DNA of 64,000 nucleotides from Epiperipatus broadwayi. Lineage: Eukaryota; Onychophora; Udeonychophora; Euonychophora; Peripatidae. Positions 36,480 through 51,101 of this stretch are shown in pieces. How positions within the stretch are numbered: position 1 is the first letter of the stretch; the number at the start of each line of letters is the position of its first letter. The stretch is from positions 3,593,911-3,657,910 of the forward strand of contig JAQFVV010012441.1 of assembly GCA_028023455.1 (NCBI GenBank), in the 5' to 3' direction. A program made the position numbers and the translations under genes. The notes beneath the pieces are model-generated. The model was given only the letters and a program-made list of their open reading frames with translations. It had not been told where the DNA came from and searched no databases.

Positions 36480-37060
36480 TTGCTATATTATGGATGTCCA
36501 TATTCATTTGCTATGTTATGAACTTCTCTTTTAACTTTTGTTTGTAGAAAATATCTTTTTGTCTGAAGGTCTCCAACACCTTTCTCAATTATTGTATTGT
36601 GTGGTATTACATCTTCACTCATGTCTTCATTAAAGTACCATTGGGATAATATTTATAACGGAAAGGGAATTTGTTGGATGGAATACTAAATATTTAATTG
36701 TTCTAATTACATATATATTTGACAAGATTGGAAATGTGAAATAAATAGAATAGTAACAAATTTTTTAAAAAAGGATTTTATGCTGGCTTTGAGTTTGGTT
36801 TTTCATTTACTCATTTTATTGTTAAAATATACAGAACATATTTAAATCAATATTTTCTTGTAATTTTGTGATATAAATGTTACAACAATTGGAGTCCATG
36901 TATCTATTCCATACAATAAATTTGACAGAATAACAGCCTGATATACAATAACTTTAGTTGAAATAGTTACATCAATATGGTGATATATTTCTGTGTATCA
37001 GATGCATCAGAAAACCATTAGATTCTATATTGCTACTCAAATCCAAATATAAATAAATTG
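36480..37060 (-). pseudogene. LINE relic, RT C-terminal region (same type as 59.3-61.4 kb)
   Basis: On the minus strand near 37040-36880 the frames read FIYLDLSSNIESN, then ISTKVIVYQAVILSNLLYGI and DTWTP. These correspond to FxYLGSxxS, then ISLKTKxAVYRAVVLPTLLYGCETWT of a jockey/I/CR1-like LINE, the same block found at 59690-59600. Downstream is decayed. No RT catalytic core is present here. Confidence 0.65.
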
Positions 37061-38089
37061 TCTATAAAACAAAACCGTATTTGAAATATGATGCAACTAT
37101 CATTATAGTTCAGAAAATCAAACTTTTAAAAAATGAGTTAATGATTTACCTTTTTGTTCAATTTGTTTGAACTTTGTCTAATTCTTTTTTCAAAACAAAT
37201 TTTAGTAATTCAATCCAGAGTTATATAGCTGAAGTAGTAATATAATCTAATTTCTCTAAAATTAATTGCTGCAACTATATGGTTTTATTTTATATTAGTA
37301 GCTAATTATTCTATTTTAAGACTGTTTCTGAAAATAATGCAAAAAAAGGAAGAAAGAAAGAAAGAAACAACTATCCAAAAAAACATTCTGAATGCCCACA
37401 AAATACATTTTGACTACCCAGTTCTCTTCTGATGGAAAACAATCCAGTTGAAATATCAGTCTAATGGAAATATGGACAACAGGAAAATGTATAGATGAAT
37501 TAATCTGAAATATATATTCATACACATACATACATTTATACACATACACAGACAAGTAAAAGTAAATTAAAAGATAACTATTGGATAATGAAATATGAGG
37601 CTAAGTAATAATAGTTAAGAAACACCACATAGGAATAAGAATGGTAACTCTAAAACTCTATGTGCATTATATTTCTATGAATCTTCATATATTTAAATTT
37701 AATATGAAAGCATTTAATTATTGATCAAACAGCAGATTATAAGAAAATAATTCTATTGGTAAATATTTTAGAAAAAAATAATAAAAAGGTAAAATGTAAA
37801 CTTCCGTTTTAAAATTCATTCCAATCTAGTTCGTCAAAATGTGTAGAATCACTTTAAAATAGATTAATTATTTCTGGTAAACCATATTAGACTATGCTTA
37901 AACATAAATCGATAGTTACTATTTACCAAAAAAAAGAAGAAGAGAAATTTAGATCTGAAGAAGATGAGACAAATAGCAGGCAATACATCATAGATGCCTT
38001 CATGAACATCCAAAAACAATTTATTTCTATAGATTCAAGAATTTTGTGGTTCAATACAAAATTGCATATAAACCTCAGATGATACTATA
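37061..38089. other. No recognisable feature
   Basis: AT-rich. The short frames at 37316-37555 and 37894-38082 carry no motif I know. Confidence 0.5.
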
Positions 38090-38780
<691 letters not shown>

Positions 38781-40210
38781 TCCCTAATAAATGTGAAAGT
38801 TTGGCTGTTTGTTAATTTATAACTCAACAAATATTGCACCAATCTTGAAGAATCTTTACATGATTTTCTTTTTTTTTTGTTGGAGAATTACATAAGTTAT
38901 AGATTTTTGCTATAAAACATTTGGTAATTTGCAATATGCATTGAAATTGCAACCATTTTCAAATAACTTCATAAAAATGTAAAAAAAGGACACCACTGAT
39001 TAAAAGATTAGATGTTGGAATACTTTTTAACAAGTAGAGACTATGTTATGGGCTCCACATTCAAATATATATTACACAAATAGAGAGAATTATAGTTTTT
39101 GGTAAAGTGATGTAAAATTTGATTTTGTAAATACATTTTAAATTAATTAATTTTCATTTGTACCATGTATTTTAATTTTCACTTGAAAATGGAGCATGAA
39201 CAAAATATTGTGATGTTAAAATTTTGTAACCATTTTTAAAAATTAGTTTATCACTTGAAAAATATATTTAAACAAAAATCTTAAACTTGGTCAAATTTAT
39301 ATATAATGTCTACTTCACTTTTATCAAAATCTCATTAAATTGTACCTCTTATGTTCTAAAATAATAATCAATTAATTTGTGATTTATTGAACTCACAGTT
39401 CAAGCAATTGAATTGTTAACTCAACAAAAAAAATACAGTTAAAGCAAAACTAATCCATTATGTTCCAGCATTTCAAAGGATTAAACAGAAAAAGAATGAC
39501 AATCTAACCTTTCCAGAAATCTTATTTATTCCCTGCTTAGCAAGTCTCATTTAAAAACCAGTAATGAAGTTAATTATCAATGTGCCAACTGTCTAAAAAT
39601 GCTAATCTTTCTTTGGGAAATTCTTAGCTATCTTAAAAAATTATTCAATCTTTGCTCTGTATTTAAAACTCAGGTACAACAGCAAAAGATTTTTTTTAAA
39701 ACTAATTCTGACATCTTGGAAATAAAATACAGCAGAAATTAGTATGATATATATCTAAATACTGAATTAGTGGTTGGCAATTGAAACATTTAAATCACTT
39801 GCAAATTGAGTTTTTTTTTTTTCAAAATATATTTAAATAGTGAAAGAATTCAGTTTAGTTTTTACAAGACTGATAACTTACAAGATTATGAAGCACAATT
39901 CAGGAATGCTGTGGAAATAATGTGATATGTATAAATGACTAAATATATAATTAAATGTTCAAACTTATTTATATTTATGAACTATTCAAAAGTATTTTTG
40001 TTTCAAAATCAAACCACTTATCATATCCTAGAGAATATTTCAAGCTTTTATCCTGTTTGGTAATTGTGATAATGTAAAATAGTTTTCTAGATGACCCTTT
40101 GCTAATATATATATAATAATAATAAAAATAATATATATATATAATGATAATTAACTATTATACACAGTCATTCAATATGCAGAAGTACTTTCAGTTAATT
40201 CCTTAACCTG
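38781..40210. other. No recognisable feature
   Basis: AT-rich sequence; nothing beyond short A/T runs and a (TA)n tract near 40105-40145. Confidence 0.5.
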
Positions 40211-40214
40211 CTTC

Positions 40215-40345
40215 AACTGCAATTGTGTTTAATGATGAAATGTCAGTATATTGAAAAAGTTAAAGTGCAAATGGATATACTTGTTTTCTTTTTGATTGAA
40301 GAATATAATATGGATAGTCAGAGAATAAAATTTATTTACAGTATT
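40215..40345 (+). pseudogene. Fragment of Penelope-like element (N-terminal block)
   Basis: GTCAGTATATTGAAAAAGTT, AAATGGATATACTTGTTTTC and TTGAAGAATATAATATGGAT match about 4315-4410 of the plus-strand Penelope-like relic and, inverted, about 1060-737. Only this block is present. Confidence 0.6.
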
Positions 40346-40349
40346 TTTA

Positions 40350-43300
40350 ATATACATATTGTAACCTTATGGTTGGGCTCGATGTTTGTCAAGCCTTATT
40401 TATGGAGTCAAATGTATAAAATTTTAATTGACAATAGTTGAAATAAATTATATCAGTGGTATATTATTGTGGTTGCCAAATCTTATTAAAATTTTTTGAT
40501 AAATATTATCAGTAAATCTCCCAAGAGTGACAAAGATACAGACTGTTCAAGATATGCTAAGCCATCTGCCAGAATGTGTATGAGATTTTATTATACAATC
40601 TGTCAGATGAACTAATTTTTAATAGTATTAAAATAATAATTTATTAGTGTTTTTATTAATTTGTAAGTACAGAAACATTTGATATTTTGTTATTATTAAA
40701 TAATAATCAAAAAGATTTAAAATCATAACTATTCTAAATTAATCCCTAAGCATATTTTTATTGTGATTTAAAATAATTTTGAACAGCTTGTTTAGTTATC
40801 ACTAATCAATACAGATGAAGTCATATTAAATGTATACACATACCAAGTTTTAATTGGTCTATATATATATTACAACAATTCCATTTGATAAAAGTATAAA
40901 TAATCTAACAGAGTTTGTAGTGGGGGATCATTTTAAAAAGACAAGAGAAGAAATACCATCTTAGCTATAACAAAAGTTAAGACCAAGAAGAAGCTTATAA
41001 TAAATAACACTGGAATTGAATTTGAACTGAATTTAAAGGATAAGTAATTGTACTTGGACACATGAATATGAAGTAGAGAATTTTACTTCCTTGCATGCAT
41101 TGACCTACTGATCTATTGACTGACAATCACCACAATTTCATATTTAAAAAATATGGGAACCATTTTGAAAAACAACTACTTTGTTCAAAGAGACTTCAGA
41201 CTTAAAACTGGACAAGAGATGTAAGCATAAAATTTTATTCTATATCTTACTACAATCTTAGTTATTACACTTATTATTAACCTTTAAAGATTAACAATTT
41301 GTTTGGAAGGGCAAGAAGAAAGAAAAAAAATTCTATGCATTGTTTATAAAATAGATATAAAATATTTTTTTTGCCTTGACACCAAACGTAAATGGGAAAC
41401 AAATTAAAAGTAATCAGAACAAAACTTTCAGAATTTAAATTAAAAAATGAGGTCTACTCTAGAGAATATTAAGATTTACCTATATTATAATGCATGAATT
41501 TAATTTTAAAAAGTAGATAGCAACTTTTTAATTACTATTGTGGAATGCTGGAGTTAACACTAGTCTAAAACATTAATAACAAGATTTTAAAATACTTTCA
41601 AATGTAGAAATCATTCTTAATTATTCCAATATAATTCCACAGATGAAAAAAATTAATAACAATTCTTTTGAGAAAATTTTTCTTTTGCTGTTTCAATTGG
41701 AGATATTATCTAAGCTACCACTTTGTTTAAAAAAAAGATCCAAAACTCTGAAGAAAAATATTTATGAGCATTATTATATCCTTGTTTTTATTTGCCAGGA
41801 ACTCTTAAATATTTTATTTACTTTATCATGATAAAATATGAAGAATATGGATGCTTCACCTTATAAAATAGTTTGCCAGTCGACAATATTGTTTTCCCTT
41901 GTCAATCAGCTTATAGCAAAGAAATTTAAATTATGGACTATGGGAATAAAATGAAGTATAATAATAATGATTTTTTTTATACTGTTCATGTTTATTAATA
42001 TTTTATATTAGTTTTAAGGTATATATATATATTGTATTTATGATATAAATATACAATAAGTCTGAAAACAGACTAAGGTAGAATTATATATATATATTTG
42101 TGTACTGGTTAGCTTAAAGTTAATATTAAATTAGGCTTGTCTAGATAGAGATACACATCTCTTACATTTACAAGAATAGTTTATTGATATTCTATTTATG
42201 GGTAAACAGACAGAATAATTTATCAGAAGCATAATAGCATTTACTTGATGACACAATTATTTTATTATGTGGAGTTTTATATATAAGCAAATATACATTT
42301 GTTTTATATCTTTACTATATTTTGCCTATAATTAAATATCTCCACATTAGTTTATAGAATTTATGCTATTTTTCATTGACGGTGTGTATTTCTTATTATT
42401 GCAAATTTTATTATGTTTTTAAAAATATTTTATAGTCATTTGACTTACAGTATTTTTATTGGTTTCACATACTATTTAACATATGCATTGTTTGAAGTGT
42501 GGTATTTATCTTTTTAGTTTTTAATGTGAGAATTATTTTGTCTTGCCATTGTTTTGATGAGGATTTGTTCTAGTTTCCATTTGATGTGTGAGAAACATAT
42601 AAATTTATTAAATATTGTAATTGTTGATAGTATGCATTGGTAGATGGAGTATTCCTCCCATTGCTTATTCCATGAGAGGATTATATTGTTGCAGCTTATA
42701 ATTAATTTATACTTAACTGGTAAAGTTTAACTCTAAGTAGAATTATTTTCATAGTATGCATTCCATTTCCCTGTGTTGAGATGATGTCCACACATTTTGT
42801 ACCTAGGAAAAAGGTATTGGAATCTGCCATATTATTATACAACTATATAATGTTGTTTTGAAGAGCATCTCTTTAATGTCTGATTCCACATAATGATGCC
42901 TAGTTATTTTTTGCCATGTATGGTGAAGTTCTTGGTGTTTTAAAATTGTATGGCAATAATAAGGTAGAGTTAGCTTCAGGGTCACTTGTTTATCTACAAT
43001 GTTTAGCTAAATAAAATAGTGTATGTATTATGATGTGGTACTTTCTCAACAGTTTATAAGCAAACCAACAAAATTTGTTTGTAGTTATAAAACTTATCTT
43101 ATGTATGGCATAATAAGAGATACACATATGTAATGTCATTTTATTTCCATTAAGCAGTAGTTCATCGATTAACTGGTAAGAAATTTCAATAGTTAAGATT
43201 ATTGTTCTGTGGACACGGGCAAAGTTTAGTATCCTGTATATATTTGACTTCTGGTGTTTGTTCCCATATTCATATAATTGATTGCTGAATGCTAAATAAT

Positions 43301-46130
43301 AATTGTCATTTGTGCTTCATATGATAATTGAGTTTAATTATACTTTAATGCTCTCAATAGCATACTATAGATAGCTATTATGAATAACAATTATTAGATA
43401 TATCAGTGCATTAAAATTGTTAATAAATTTAATCAGAACATACCTGTAACCAAATGAGTATATCTTGTTTTATATTGTTTCTGAAATATATATGTTCTCA
43501 ATTATTTATTATTATTTTAAAAAGTTGTAAATAGTGTAAATAAATCTTGTTGTTTTGAACATATATTTAGTTGTGTGTAGCCTCATTGCTAATCATCATC
43601 CATATTATTATTGTTATTGTTATTGCTATCAACACATTATTTTATCATCTTAAAGTCATTATCAATCAATACAATATATTTTATTATGCATTAATATATC
43701 ACAATGATTTTGGTAAGTTCTTACATTTAAAGTACATTTAGAATTTATGGCTTATTGATCAGAACACTGTTGATCTCAAGCCCCATGTCTTATTTTAAAT
43801 AATATTTTAATAATCTATTGGTTTTGGAATAACCAGTTTATTTGAGTCATTAAATAAATCATTCACTGACCATGATCATATTGCCCATAGTTATTAATAA
43901 AAGAGAGTTTGTAAGTTATTGTGCTTGTTTTATTAAGAATTTATTTGTCTGCATAAAACTTAAAGTTCATCTTACTGTTGGTATTGGGATTGTCAAATAT
44001 TCTTTATTAATTCTATTTTGTTTTATGAGCTGTTTTTATTTGTTATATTTGGAAAGTGGCAAAATCCTTCTCACTGACCCAAGTATATCTTGTAAAATAG
44101 TAATATTTGAGTTATCTGAATTCTGAAAAAAGTAAAATTACTAATTCACAGTCGTAATCTAGAGTTTATGGTAATTTTATGTCTAAAGTTATTTATTTTG
44201 CTTTGATTTGAGTTATGTTTATCTTCACAGTTTAACTGAGTTTCTATAATTTTAAGGCGTAAATTTCTTTTCTAATTTTTAAAACTTATTGTTTATTTTA
44301 ACTTCATAGATAAATGTTCTGGTTTAGTCAAGCTTACAATCTATACTTTATACTTTGTTTTATTTTATCTTACTGTCATTTAATACAATATTAGTTTGTA
44401 GTTCAGGATCTCATTTTCCATCAACATTGTTCTCATATTTCATTTCAATCTTTCTTTTATTTCTTCATCCTCATTTTATCTGAATTCATTCTCATAATTG
44501 ATTCATCTTTTATTGGCTCCTATTCTATTATAATCTTAATCATTCATTATCTCAGCACACTTCATTTCTCTTCTTTTCACTCTTAAGCTTATTCATTTTC
44601 ATTATTTAATTATTATTTGTTTTTCATCATCCATTCAGTCATCTACATCCTAATTTATTTATCACCTAATTCATAATTTGAGTTCCATATTCATTTTATA
44701 GACTTGATTATTAACTATTTATTGGTTTTGCAAATAATAATTTATCTAATAATATTTTGCTTATGGATTTTAAAGCTAGTTTAACCAATGTCGATACTAG
44801 AAGTTATTATCTCCATGGACACTTTATGACTTTTCTTAGATTTACCAATTCATGATAACGTAGTTGGTTTTAAAGAAAATAATTTTAATTTTTTTTTATG
44901 TACATATTCTTATTAATTGATGATTGATGGTTACAATATATATATATATTAAGATTCATATGATTATATTTTTAAATTCATTTTTACTGTGAATAGTTTA
45001 GATAATGATTCAGCAGCAGATTTGAGTGCAATGGGTTTTTATATTATTGGTTAATCTGTCATTTCTAATACTTAGATATCACATGACCTTTTGAAAAATG
45101 AATCACATGATTATTTTTATTTATCCATTACAGTTTGGTTCTGAAATGTCACATGTTATTTGATCACTAAGTGACTAATTATTTGAATTTTTTTATTTCT
45201 CACTAAAATCAACGATTGTCCTAGAATTATTAATTTTATAAAAAGGTGACATAAATAGTTGTGAAATTTCTAGTCACTCATCATATATATGTATAGCAAA
45301 TAAAATGCCCACTATAGATTAATGTTTGTAATAATATAAAATATTAATGATGATAATACATTTTACAAATAAATATTGTAAAAAAGAGGACTGCTTTCAG
45401 TTATTTTCATATTTAATTTCAACTGGAAACCTTCTAGATGTCCTGAATTGAAAATGGTTGTGAAAATAACTGAAAGTACCCTGTATTTTATAATAGTTAT
45501 TTGTAACATTTATTACCATTCTTTTATTAATCCTAACTGAAAAATCATACCATACAAACAATTATAAAGACATAAAAATATCCCATCCACTATTCTTTGC
45601 ACTATCTGATGTAACTGTTTAGCAATGACAGAAAAAGATGTTACTATCCTTTTAATGTTTATCTAGAATTATAAATGGATATGTATATTAAAACAATTAT
45701 AAACAAGTGTAAAACTGAGTTATGAGTCAATGGGAATATTTACAAAATTGTTAAAATGAGATTATTTTTTCTGATATGGTATTTTAAAGTTAGACTTTTT
45801 TGTATCACCATGGATAATATAAATTTTACATTTTTTTTGTAGCTGCTCTAGACAAACAGATATAAGATGACATGAGGTATATTGGTTTAGGTATAGTTAT
45901 ATACATAAAATTCTTCTTGTATTGATTTATCTATATAAATTAACATGTATTCTAGTAAGTCTGGATTAATTAATCATAAAATAAATATAATTATGAAGTA
46001 TAAAAAAGGAAGAAGAAAGTGGAATGAGAAGCAGTGGATATTTGTTTGTCTGTTTGTTGTTGTTTTATCCAACATTTCTACATTAACTTGGAAGTGCTTG
46101 AATAACTAACAATTAATTGTATATTTTACA
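40350..46130. other. Nearly featureless AT-rich stretch
   Basis: No gene, SINE, hammerhead or terminal repeat seen. The one structured item is a small palindrome at about 45388-45480 (CTGCTTTCAGTTATTTTCA ... TGAAAATAACTGAAAGTACC). The minus-strand frames around 43000-42550 (TLKLTLPYYCHTILKHQELH and on) look like a decayed protein of unknown type. Confidence 0.5.
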
Positions 46131-46143
46131 CATAAACATCACA

Positions 46144-46370
46144 TGATCACAATTTCTTATAACTGTTATTAAAGATCCTAAGATCTAGGTGCAGTGTTCT
46201 CAGATCCAAGGCTCCTCACTGACGAAGACAACAAGCAAAAAACTAGTCTGGGGATATTGAATGAGTAGGCACTAGATGGGGATTTATGCACAAGCCTTCT
46301 GGCATCCATTGATTGATCTAGCTTGCAGTGAGTGGCAATATTTTTAGTGAGTTTTTCCTGTTTTAATAAC
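46144..46370 (+). mobile_element. Family A hammerhead element, copy A4 (ribozyme mutated)
   Basis: A 227-bp insertion with a perfect 11-bp TSD, ATTTTACACAT (46133-46143, 46371-46381). The 5' end begins AAACATCACATGATCACAA; the 3' end is CCTGTTTTAATAAC. The ribozyme region 46213-46254 has CTGACGA (N7 = C, allowed) but AAAA for GAAA and a broken stem II. Stem I TCCTCA/TGGGGA and stem III ACTAGT are kept. Confidence 0.85.
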
Positions 46371-46381
46371 ATTTTACACAT

Positions 46382-47240
46382 GTTATTACAGTTATTTTAG
46401 ATGCTCAATGAAGATTCAAACCAAGAATTAAATAAACCCAAATATGGAAACATCTTAATAATTATTATTAATGGATATCTACCTACATAATGCATTGAAT
46501 AAAAACAATAATAATTATAGAGTAAAATTGAATAATCTTATTTCTTTATATTAGTAATTCTCCTTAGTCATCAAGTGCAAAATATATCCTTTCTTATGTG
46601 ACAGTTAATATACTAATTGATTATTTTTTCATAGAGATGTAGTTAGCTTTGGGTAAGCAGTTCACATCAATAGGACCTCACTCTGAATTTAATTTTAAAA
46701 AATCTTACAAAATAACTATTTAATAATTAAGCCTAATATTAGTGTCTGTATATGTTTGCTGATGCCAGAGAAATGATTAGTTGTAATATAATGTCTGATG
46801 ATATAGGACATAATTACCATACTCACATGATGGAAAAAACATGGATCTTTCTTTATCCTCCAAATGATTGAATTTTTATTGACTTTGCTTTAATAATAAG
46901 AGCAATATCTTTTAACTTTTATGATTATTTTATTATATAATAATAATATATAATAATAATAATAATAATAATGGCCTATATTTTCTTAAAAACTTCAAAG
47001 TGAAGAACACTTCTGAATTTCTACATATACTTAGTAGCAAAGATTAATAAATGATTAATCTGGTTATTAATAGCATCTTTTATTGCTATATATAATGCAT
47101 CAAGAATACAAACTACTTATATGTTTTACACAGTAAAATCTTAACTAAAATCATGGTGGGAGAACTATAGCACCACCATCAAATATATCATAAAGTAATG
47201 ATGATGGTGAAACAGCATTAATTAAACATCAAAAGAGATC
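46382..47240. other. No recognisable feature
   Basis: AT-rich, with a (TAA)n tract near 46938-46971. Confidence 0.5.
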
Positions 47241-47258
47241 TACATTAACACCATTCTT

Positions 47259-47678
47259 AAAACAGGCAAAACTCTTCATACAGTAGTGCCACTCAGTGCC
47301 AACCAGACTAATCAATGGATGCCAGAATGCTAATGCATAAAATCCCCATCTAGTGTCTACTCATCCAATATCCCTATACTAGTTTCTGGCTTGTGGCCTT
47401 CACCAGTGAGGAGCTTTGGATTTGAGAGCACTGCACCTAGATCTTAGGATCTAATGCAACCCTCCAGCAGCTCCTCAGTGACGAAGGCCACAAGCCAGAA
47501 ACTAGTTTGGGGATATTGGATGAGTAGGCACTAGATGGGGATTTTATGCATTAGCCTTCTGGCATCCATTGATTACTCTGGTTGGCACTGAGTGGCACTA
47601 CTCTATGGAGAGTTTTGCCTGTTTTAATAACAGTTATGTGCTAGCATAAGAAATAGTGATCATGTGATGTTTAGTGGT
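47259..47678. mobile_element. Family A hammerhead element, copy A5, longest inverted form
   Basis: A 420-bp insertion with a perfect 14-bp TSD, TTAACACCATTCTT (47245-47258, 47679-47692). Nearly symmetrical: AAACAGGCAAAACTCTTCAT...GATCTTAGGATC...ATGGAGAGTTTTGCCTGTTT, then a 3'-only module ending GATCATGTGATGTTTAGTGG. Both arms carry hammerhead sequence. Plus arm 47472-47513: GTGACGA (C3 to G), intact stem II GGC/GCC, GAAA and ACTAGT. Minus arm 47371-47412: CTGGTGA (A6 to G). Both are predicted inactive. Confidence 0.9.
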
Positions 47679-47692
47679 TTAACACCATTCTT

Positions 47693-48004
47693 GTTATTGT
47701 CCATCATATAATAATGTTTTTATCTTCTAAATTAATTACAAAAGAAAACAATATGTCACTCAACTTTAATCATATTTTTAAAGCATGAACAAAATAAATT
47801 ATCACATCATAAATTAGTCTTCATATTGGCCACCACTCTTAAGTTAATAGACCTTATCTTTAAAATATTAACCTTATATTAAATCTTGTCCAATGAAAAG
47901 TTTTATTTATATAATATATTAACACTGTTGCATAACTATTTTTCTTATAAAATATCTCTCATGACTGATTGTGTGATACCTACATTTTATATACTGATAT
48001 TAAA
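47693..48004. other. No recognisable feature
   Basis: AT-rich spacer between a family A element and a SINE. Confidence 0.5.
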
Positions 48005-48099
48005 AAGTAGTGGCCGAGTGGTCCACAGCTGCCTTACAAGCAATGTCCGGGTTCGCAGGTTCGCTTCCCGGCCGATGCTTTGACTCAGGGGGAAAAAAA
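48005..48099 (+). mobile_element. tRNA-derived SINE
   Basis: A box TGGCCGAGTGG (48011-48021), GCCTTACAAGC anticodon-like arm, T-arm with B box GTTCGCTTC (48059-48067), then GCCGATGCTTTGACTCAGG and an A-run. The 5' acceptor-like part is missing, and a small duplication of GGTTCGC precedes the B box. No clear TSD. Confidence 0.8.
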
Positions 48100-49179
48100 A
48101 GGTAAGTAATGATTAAAAAAAAAATCAGATACTTTTAGTACCTATACCTATTATCACTAATGCTAATAATACAAATATTTTATGTAAACAAGTACTTATT
48201 TGCATTATTTCTGTTCATAATATTGAATATCATGATTTAAATAAACTTCGAGATCCCCCATCCCTCAATCAATAACAAGCTTACAGATAATACATGTGTT
48301 TGCATTGACGCGTATAATATATAAAATTTTCAAAATATATAATTCGATCAAACAAATATATAATATCTTATAAACTATACATTTTATAAAGCATATTGTC
48401 CATGGTTTATTTATTTATTCAATGGTTTTTGCAATATTAATCATTTTGCTGATGAATAATATTTAGTTATTATGGATGTTAAATAGTTCACATTTAAACA
48501 AGTTAAACATTCTTTACGAATCAATCAAAATGATTTGTTTTAAAATGCACAGAGAGGCAATAATAGAGTGAACTTTGGTTTATTTTACATTCTGAGGCAG
48601 GAATTTTGAACAAAAACGCCGATGATTGTTTATAAAAACTTTTGACAATTTATCAAAGAATATTCTTGTAACATTTTTCATAAATGGGAATAAAAAAATT
48701 AACAAATGATATTTATTTAGTTAGTTGACTTGAAATTAAATATTTAAAATACTTAATTTTTTTCTGTTTTAGATAGTAAAGAAGAAAAGTCACTGTAGAC
48801 TTTAATTTATTAGAACTTTAATATAATTTCCTTAAAAATATTTTTGAATCAGATTTATAATATCTATATAGAAATATTTTTAAAATAATTATTTTGAAAA
48901 GTTTTAAGTAAGATGCTATGCCATTATTATATTAACTTTTTTTTTTATTAAAAAAGGCTTTATTTAACTTGTAAATACATATTTTGTTCAAATACGTAAT
49001 TATATTAATTCTATGTATATAAATATGTTATCTGTGTGTTCTGAGATGATTTTTGAAAATGTTGAACTTTAGTCAGAAGAAGTAAAATTACCCTGTTTAG
49101 GCCAATTTCATATTAGGCTAATTTTACACTTCACTAAATTTATTTAAATATTGTTGAATTTCTATTTAACAACTATAAC
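48100..49179. other. No recognisable feature
   Basis: AT-rich sequence with homopolymer runs only. Confidence 0.5.
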
Positions 49180-49550
49180 ATCACATGATCATCTTTTTTT
49201 TTTTTTTAAATGCTTTCACAAGCTATTAATATAGTTGCAAATCCCTTCCCTATAATGATGCCACCTAGTGTAAGTTATAGCAATCAATAGTGCTAGAGGG
49301 TTCTGTGCATCATAATCCCTATCCAGTACTTGCCAATACTGTAGCCCCAGACTAGTTTCTAACTTATGGCTTTCGAAAGTGAGAAGCTTTGAATTCTGGG
49401 AGATGGTACATTAGATCCAAAGATCCAGATGCACTGCTCCCAAATCCAAAGCTCGTCACTGATGAAAGCTATAAGCTAGAAACTAGTCTAGGGATATTGA
49501 ATTGGAAAGCACTGGATAGGGATTGTGATGCACATAGCTTTTTGGAATTG
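49180..49550. mobile_element. Family A hammerhead element, copy A6 (inverted pair, 3'-truncated)
   Basis: Starts with the ACATCACATGATCATC module and has inverted arms (GACTAGTTTCTAACTTATGG and its near complement). The plus arm keeps an intact core (listed separately). The minus arm (about 49345-49387) has CTTTCGA in place of CTGACGA. The right end is cut at about 49550, before the usual terminal sequence, and a (CA)n/(TA)n tract follows. No TSD found. Confidence 0.75.
49444..49502 (+). ncRNA. Hammerhead ribozyme, family A (A6 plus arm), core intact, stem I weakened
   Basis: CTGATGA 49459-49465, stem II AGCT/AGCT with loop ATA, GAAA 49479-49482, stem III ACTAGT, H17 = C49488. Stem I (TCGTCA with TAGGGA) has lost pairs relative to copy A2, so activity is less likely. 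Confidence 0.6.
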
Positions 49551-49559
49551 ATATGTATG

Positions 49560-50640
49560 TGTATGCTTAAATGCACACACACACATATATATATAGGTAT
49601 AAATTTATATAGAGAAAAAGTACTAAGTTTAATAAATTAAAGAATTTTAAAATACTTATTCTTTTAAAATTAGTAAGTAAAAGATTTATAACTTTAAGAT
49701 TAGAAAAATTATTAATTTCTAAAATGAATACCAGTCTAATTAATGAGAGTAGAATACAGCAGTTAATGAAATAAAACAATTAAAGGAATTGGAGTTAGAT
49801 TTCGTTTATAAGATAAACAACAAACTGTGCAAATAGCACATTAATTAAGTCAAAAAGATAATAATGTAAATACTTGTATGGAGATTAAAATGAAGAATCA
49901 CCTGAGCCGATGCAGTACTAGCCAATCAACTTCAGGGATTGAACAATGAGCTTCACCTGTTCACATGGACATATATATTGGAGAAGATCATCTCCCATGG
50001 CACAGTGACTTCAAGTGCAGAAAGCTGCCCTCTAAAAGTGGAAACAGCCAGCTAGGATTCTTACGGATAGTACTGATCTAAATTATTATTTATGTATGCC
50101 TTTGGCCTTATTATTTTAAATGATTGTATATATGTAAATAGTTAAAATTCTATTAAGGATTGTATGTTAAATTATCTAAATATTAACTGTTAGTAGTGAT
50201 GTGTATTTATGGGAAGTGCACTCTTAGATTAGCTAGATATAGCAGCCATCTAATGATTGCTAGACATGAACTAGATGGCCTATTGTGTGGGAAAAATTTT
50301 TGGTACTGAATTCCTACTTACAGTAGTATAAAGATCACTTATAGAAATAAATGCTACATTTATAAATTGAAATAAACATTTTACAATTCTTCTTTTAAAT
50401 TTCTTCCCCAAGGAAGACCCATTACTCTCTATGCCTGTGATTTTTTTTGGTCCCAATTATTTACTTATTTTTTCATGTGACCTTTGCCACATAGTACTGT
50501 ATTCATTTATTATTTTAAAAGAAAAAAATAGAAGCTAACATATAGTTATTTAAAACAAGTATTCTGATGAAATTTGTGTATATGTAAGCACATATACAAA
50601 TGTATACACGCGCTCACACATTGCTTATTTAAATGTAATT
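49560..50640. other. No recognisable feature
   Basis: About 49895-50300 is less AT-rich than its surroundings (for example GAGCTTCACCTGTTCACATG and CAGCCATCTAATGATTGCTA) and may be an old unique segment or an unknown repeat. Confidence 0.4.
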
Positions 50641-50659
50641 AAATATTTAATTACCAAGT

Positions 50660-50815
50660 AATTAGGTGAATTGCTGGTTTAGCATGAAATACGTTTATTG
50701 GTGATTATTTATCTTTTCGACATATATGTGTTCAAGTGTATCAGTGTTATGAGATAGAGTGGAGAGTGGTGGGTGGTGTGAAAGTCTGTGCTCATATACC
50801 CTATATATTATTTAA
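50660..50815 (+). mobile_element. Family B hammerhead element, copy B4 (5'-truncated)
   Basis: Begins inside a destroyed core (AGGTGAATTGCTGGTTTAGC), keeps GAAATACGTTTATTGGTGAT, and runs through the tail to GTGTGAAAGTCTGTGCTCAT. Inactive. Confidence 0.75.
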
Positions 50816-50971
50816 ATTGGCTATTACTTTAAATACACTACATATTAAAAGTAAAGCATTTAAAGTATCTTTAGAGAATTGTTTTTTAAAAATATAATTT
50901 TGATCTACTTAGCAAAATATATCTTTGGCAAATATAATATATGGCAACAATTTATATATAAAATTTAAACT

Positions 50972-51101
50972 GTTACCTGAACCAATTGATGAGTGCTGGT
51001 TCAGCACGAAATGCATCTTGGGGGTCATTTGTCTTTTATTATATCTTTATTTAAGTGAATTTAAAAAGAATGGGGAAGTATGGAGGTGTTTCTTATATCT
51101 G
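50972..51101 (+). mobile_element. Family C hammerhead element, copy C4, 130-bp truncated insertion
   Basis: Bounded by a perfect 13-bp TSD, TAAAATTTAAACT (50959-50971, 51102-51114). It starts just upstream of the ribozyme and ends at CTTATATCTG, close to the family's 3' end. The hammerhead has TTGATGA (C3 to U) but a perfect stem II GTGCT/AGCAC with loop GGTTC, GAAA (51008-51011), ATGCAT, H17 = C51017. So one mutation separates it from consensus. Confidence 0.88.
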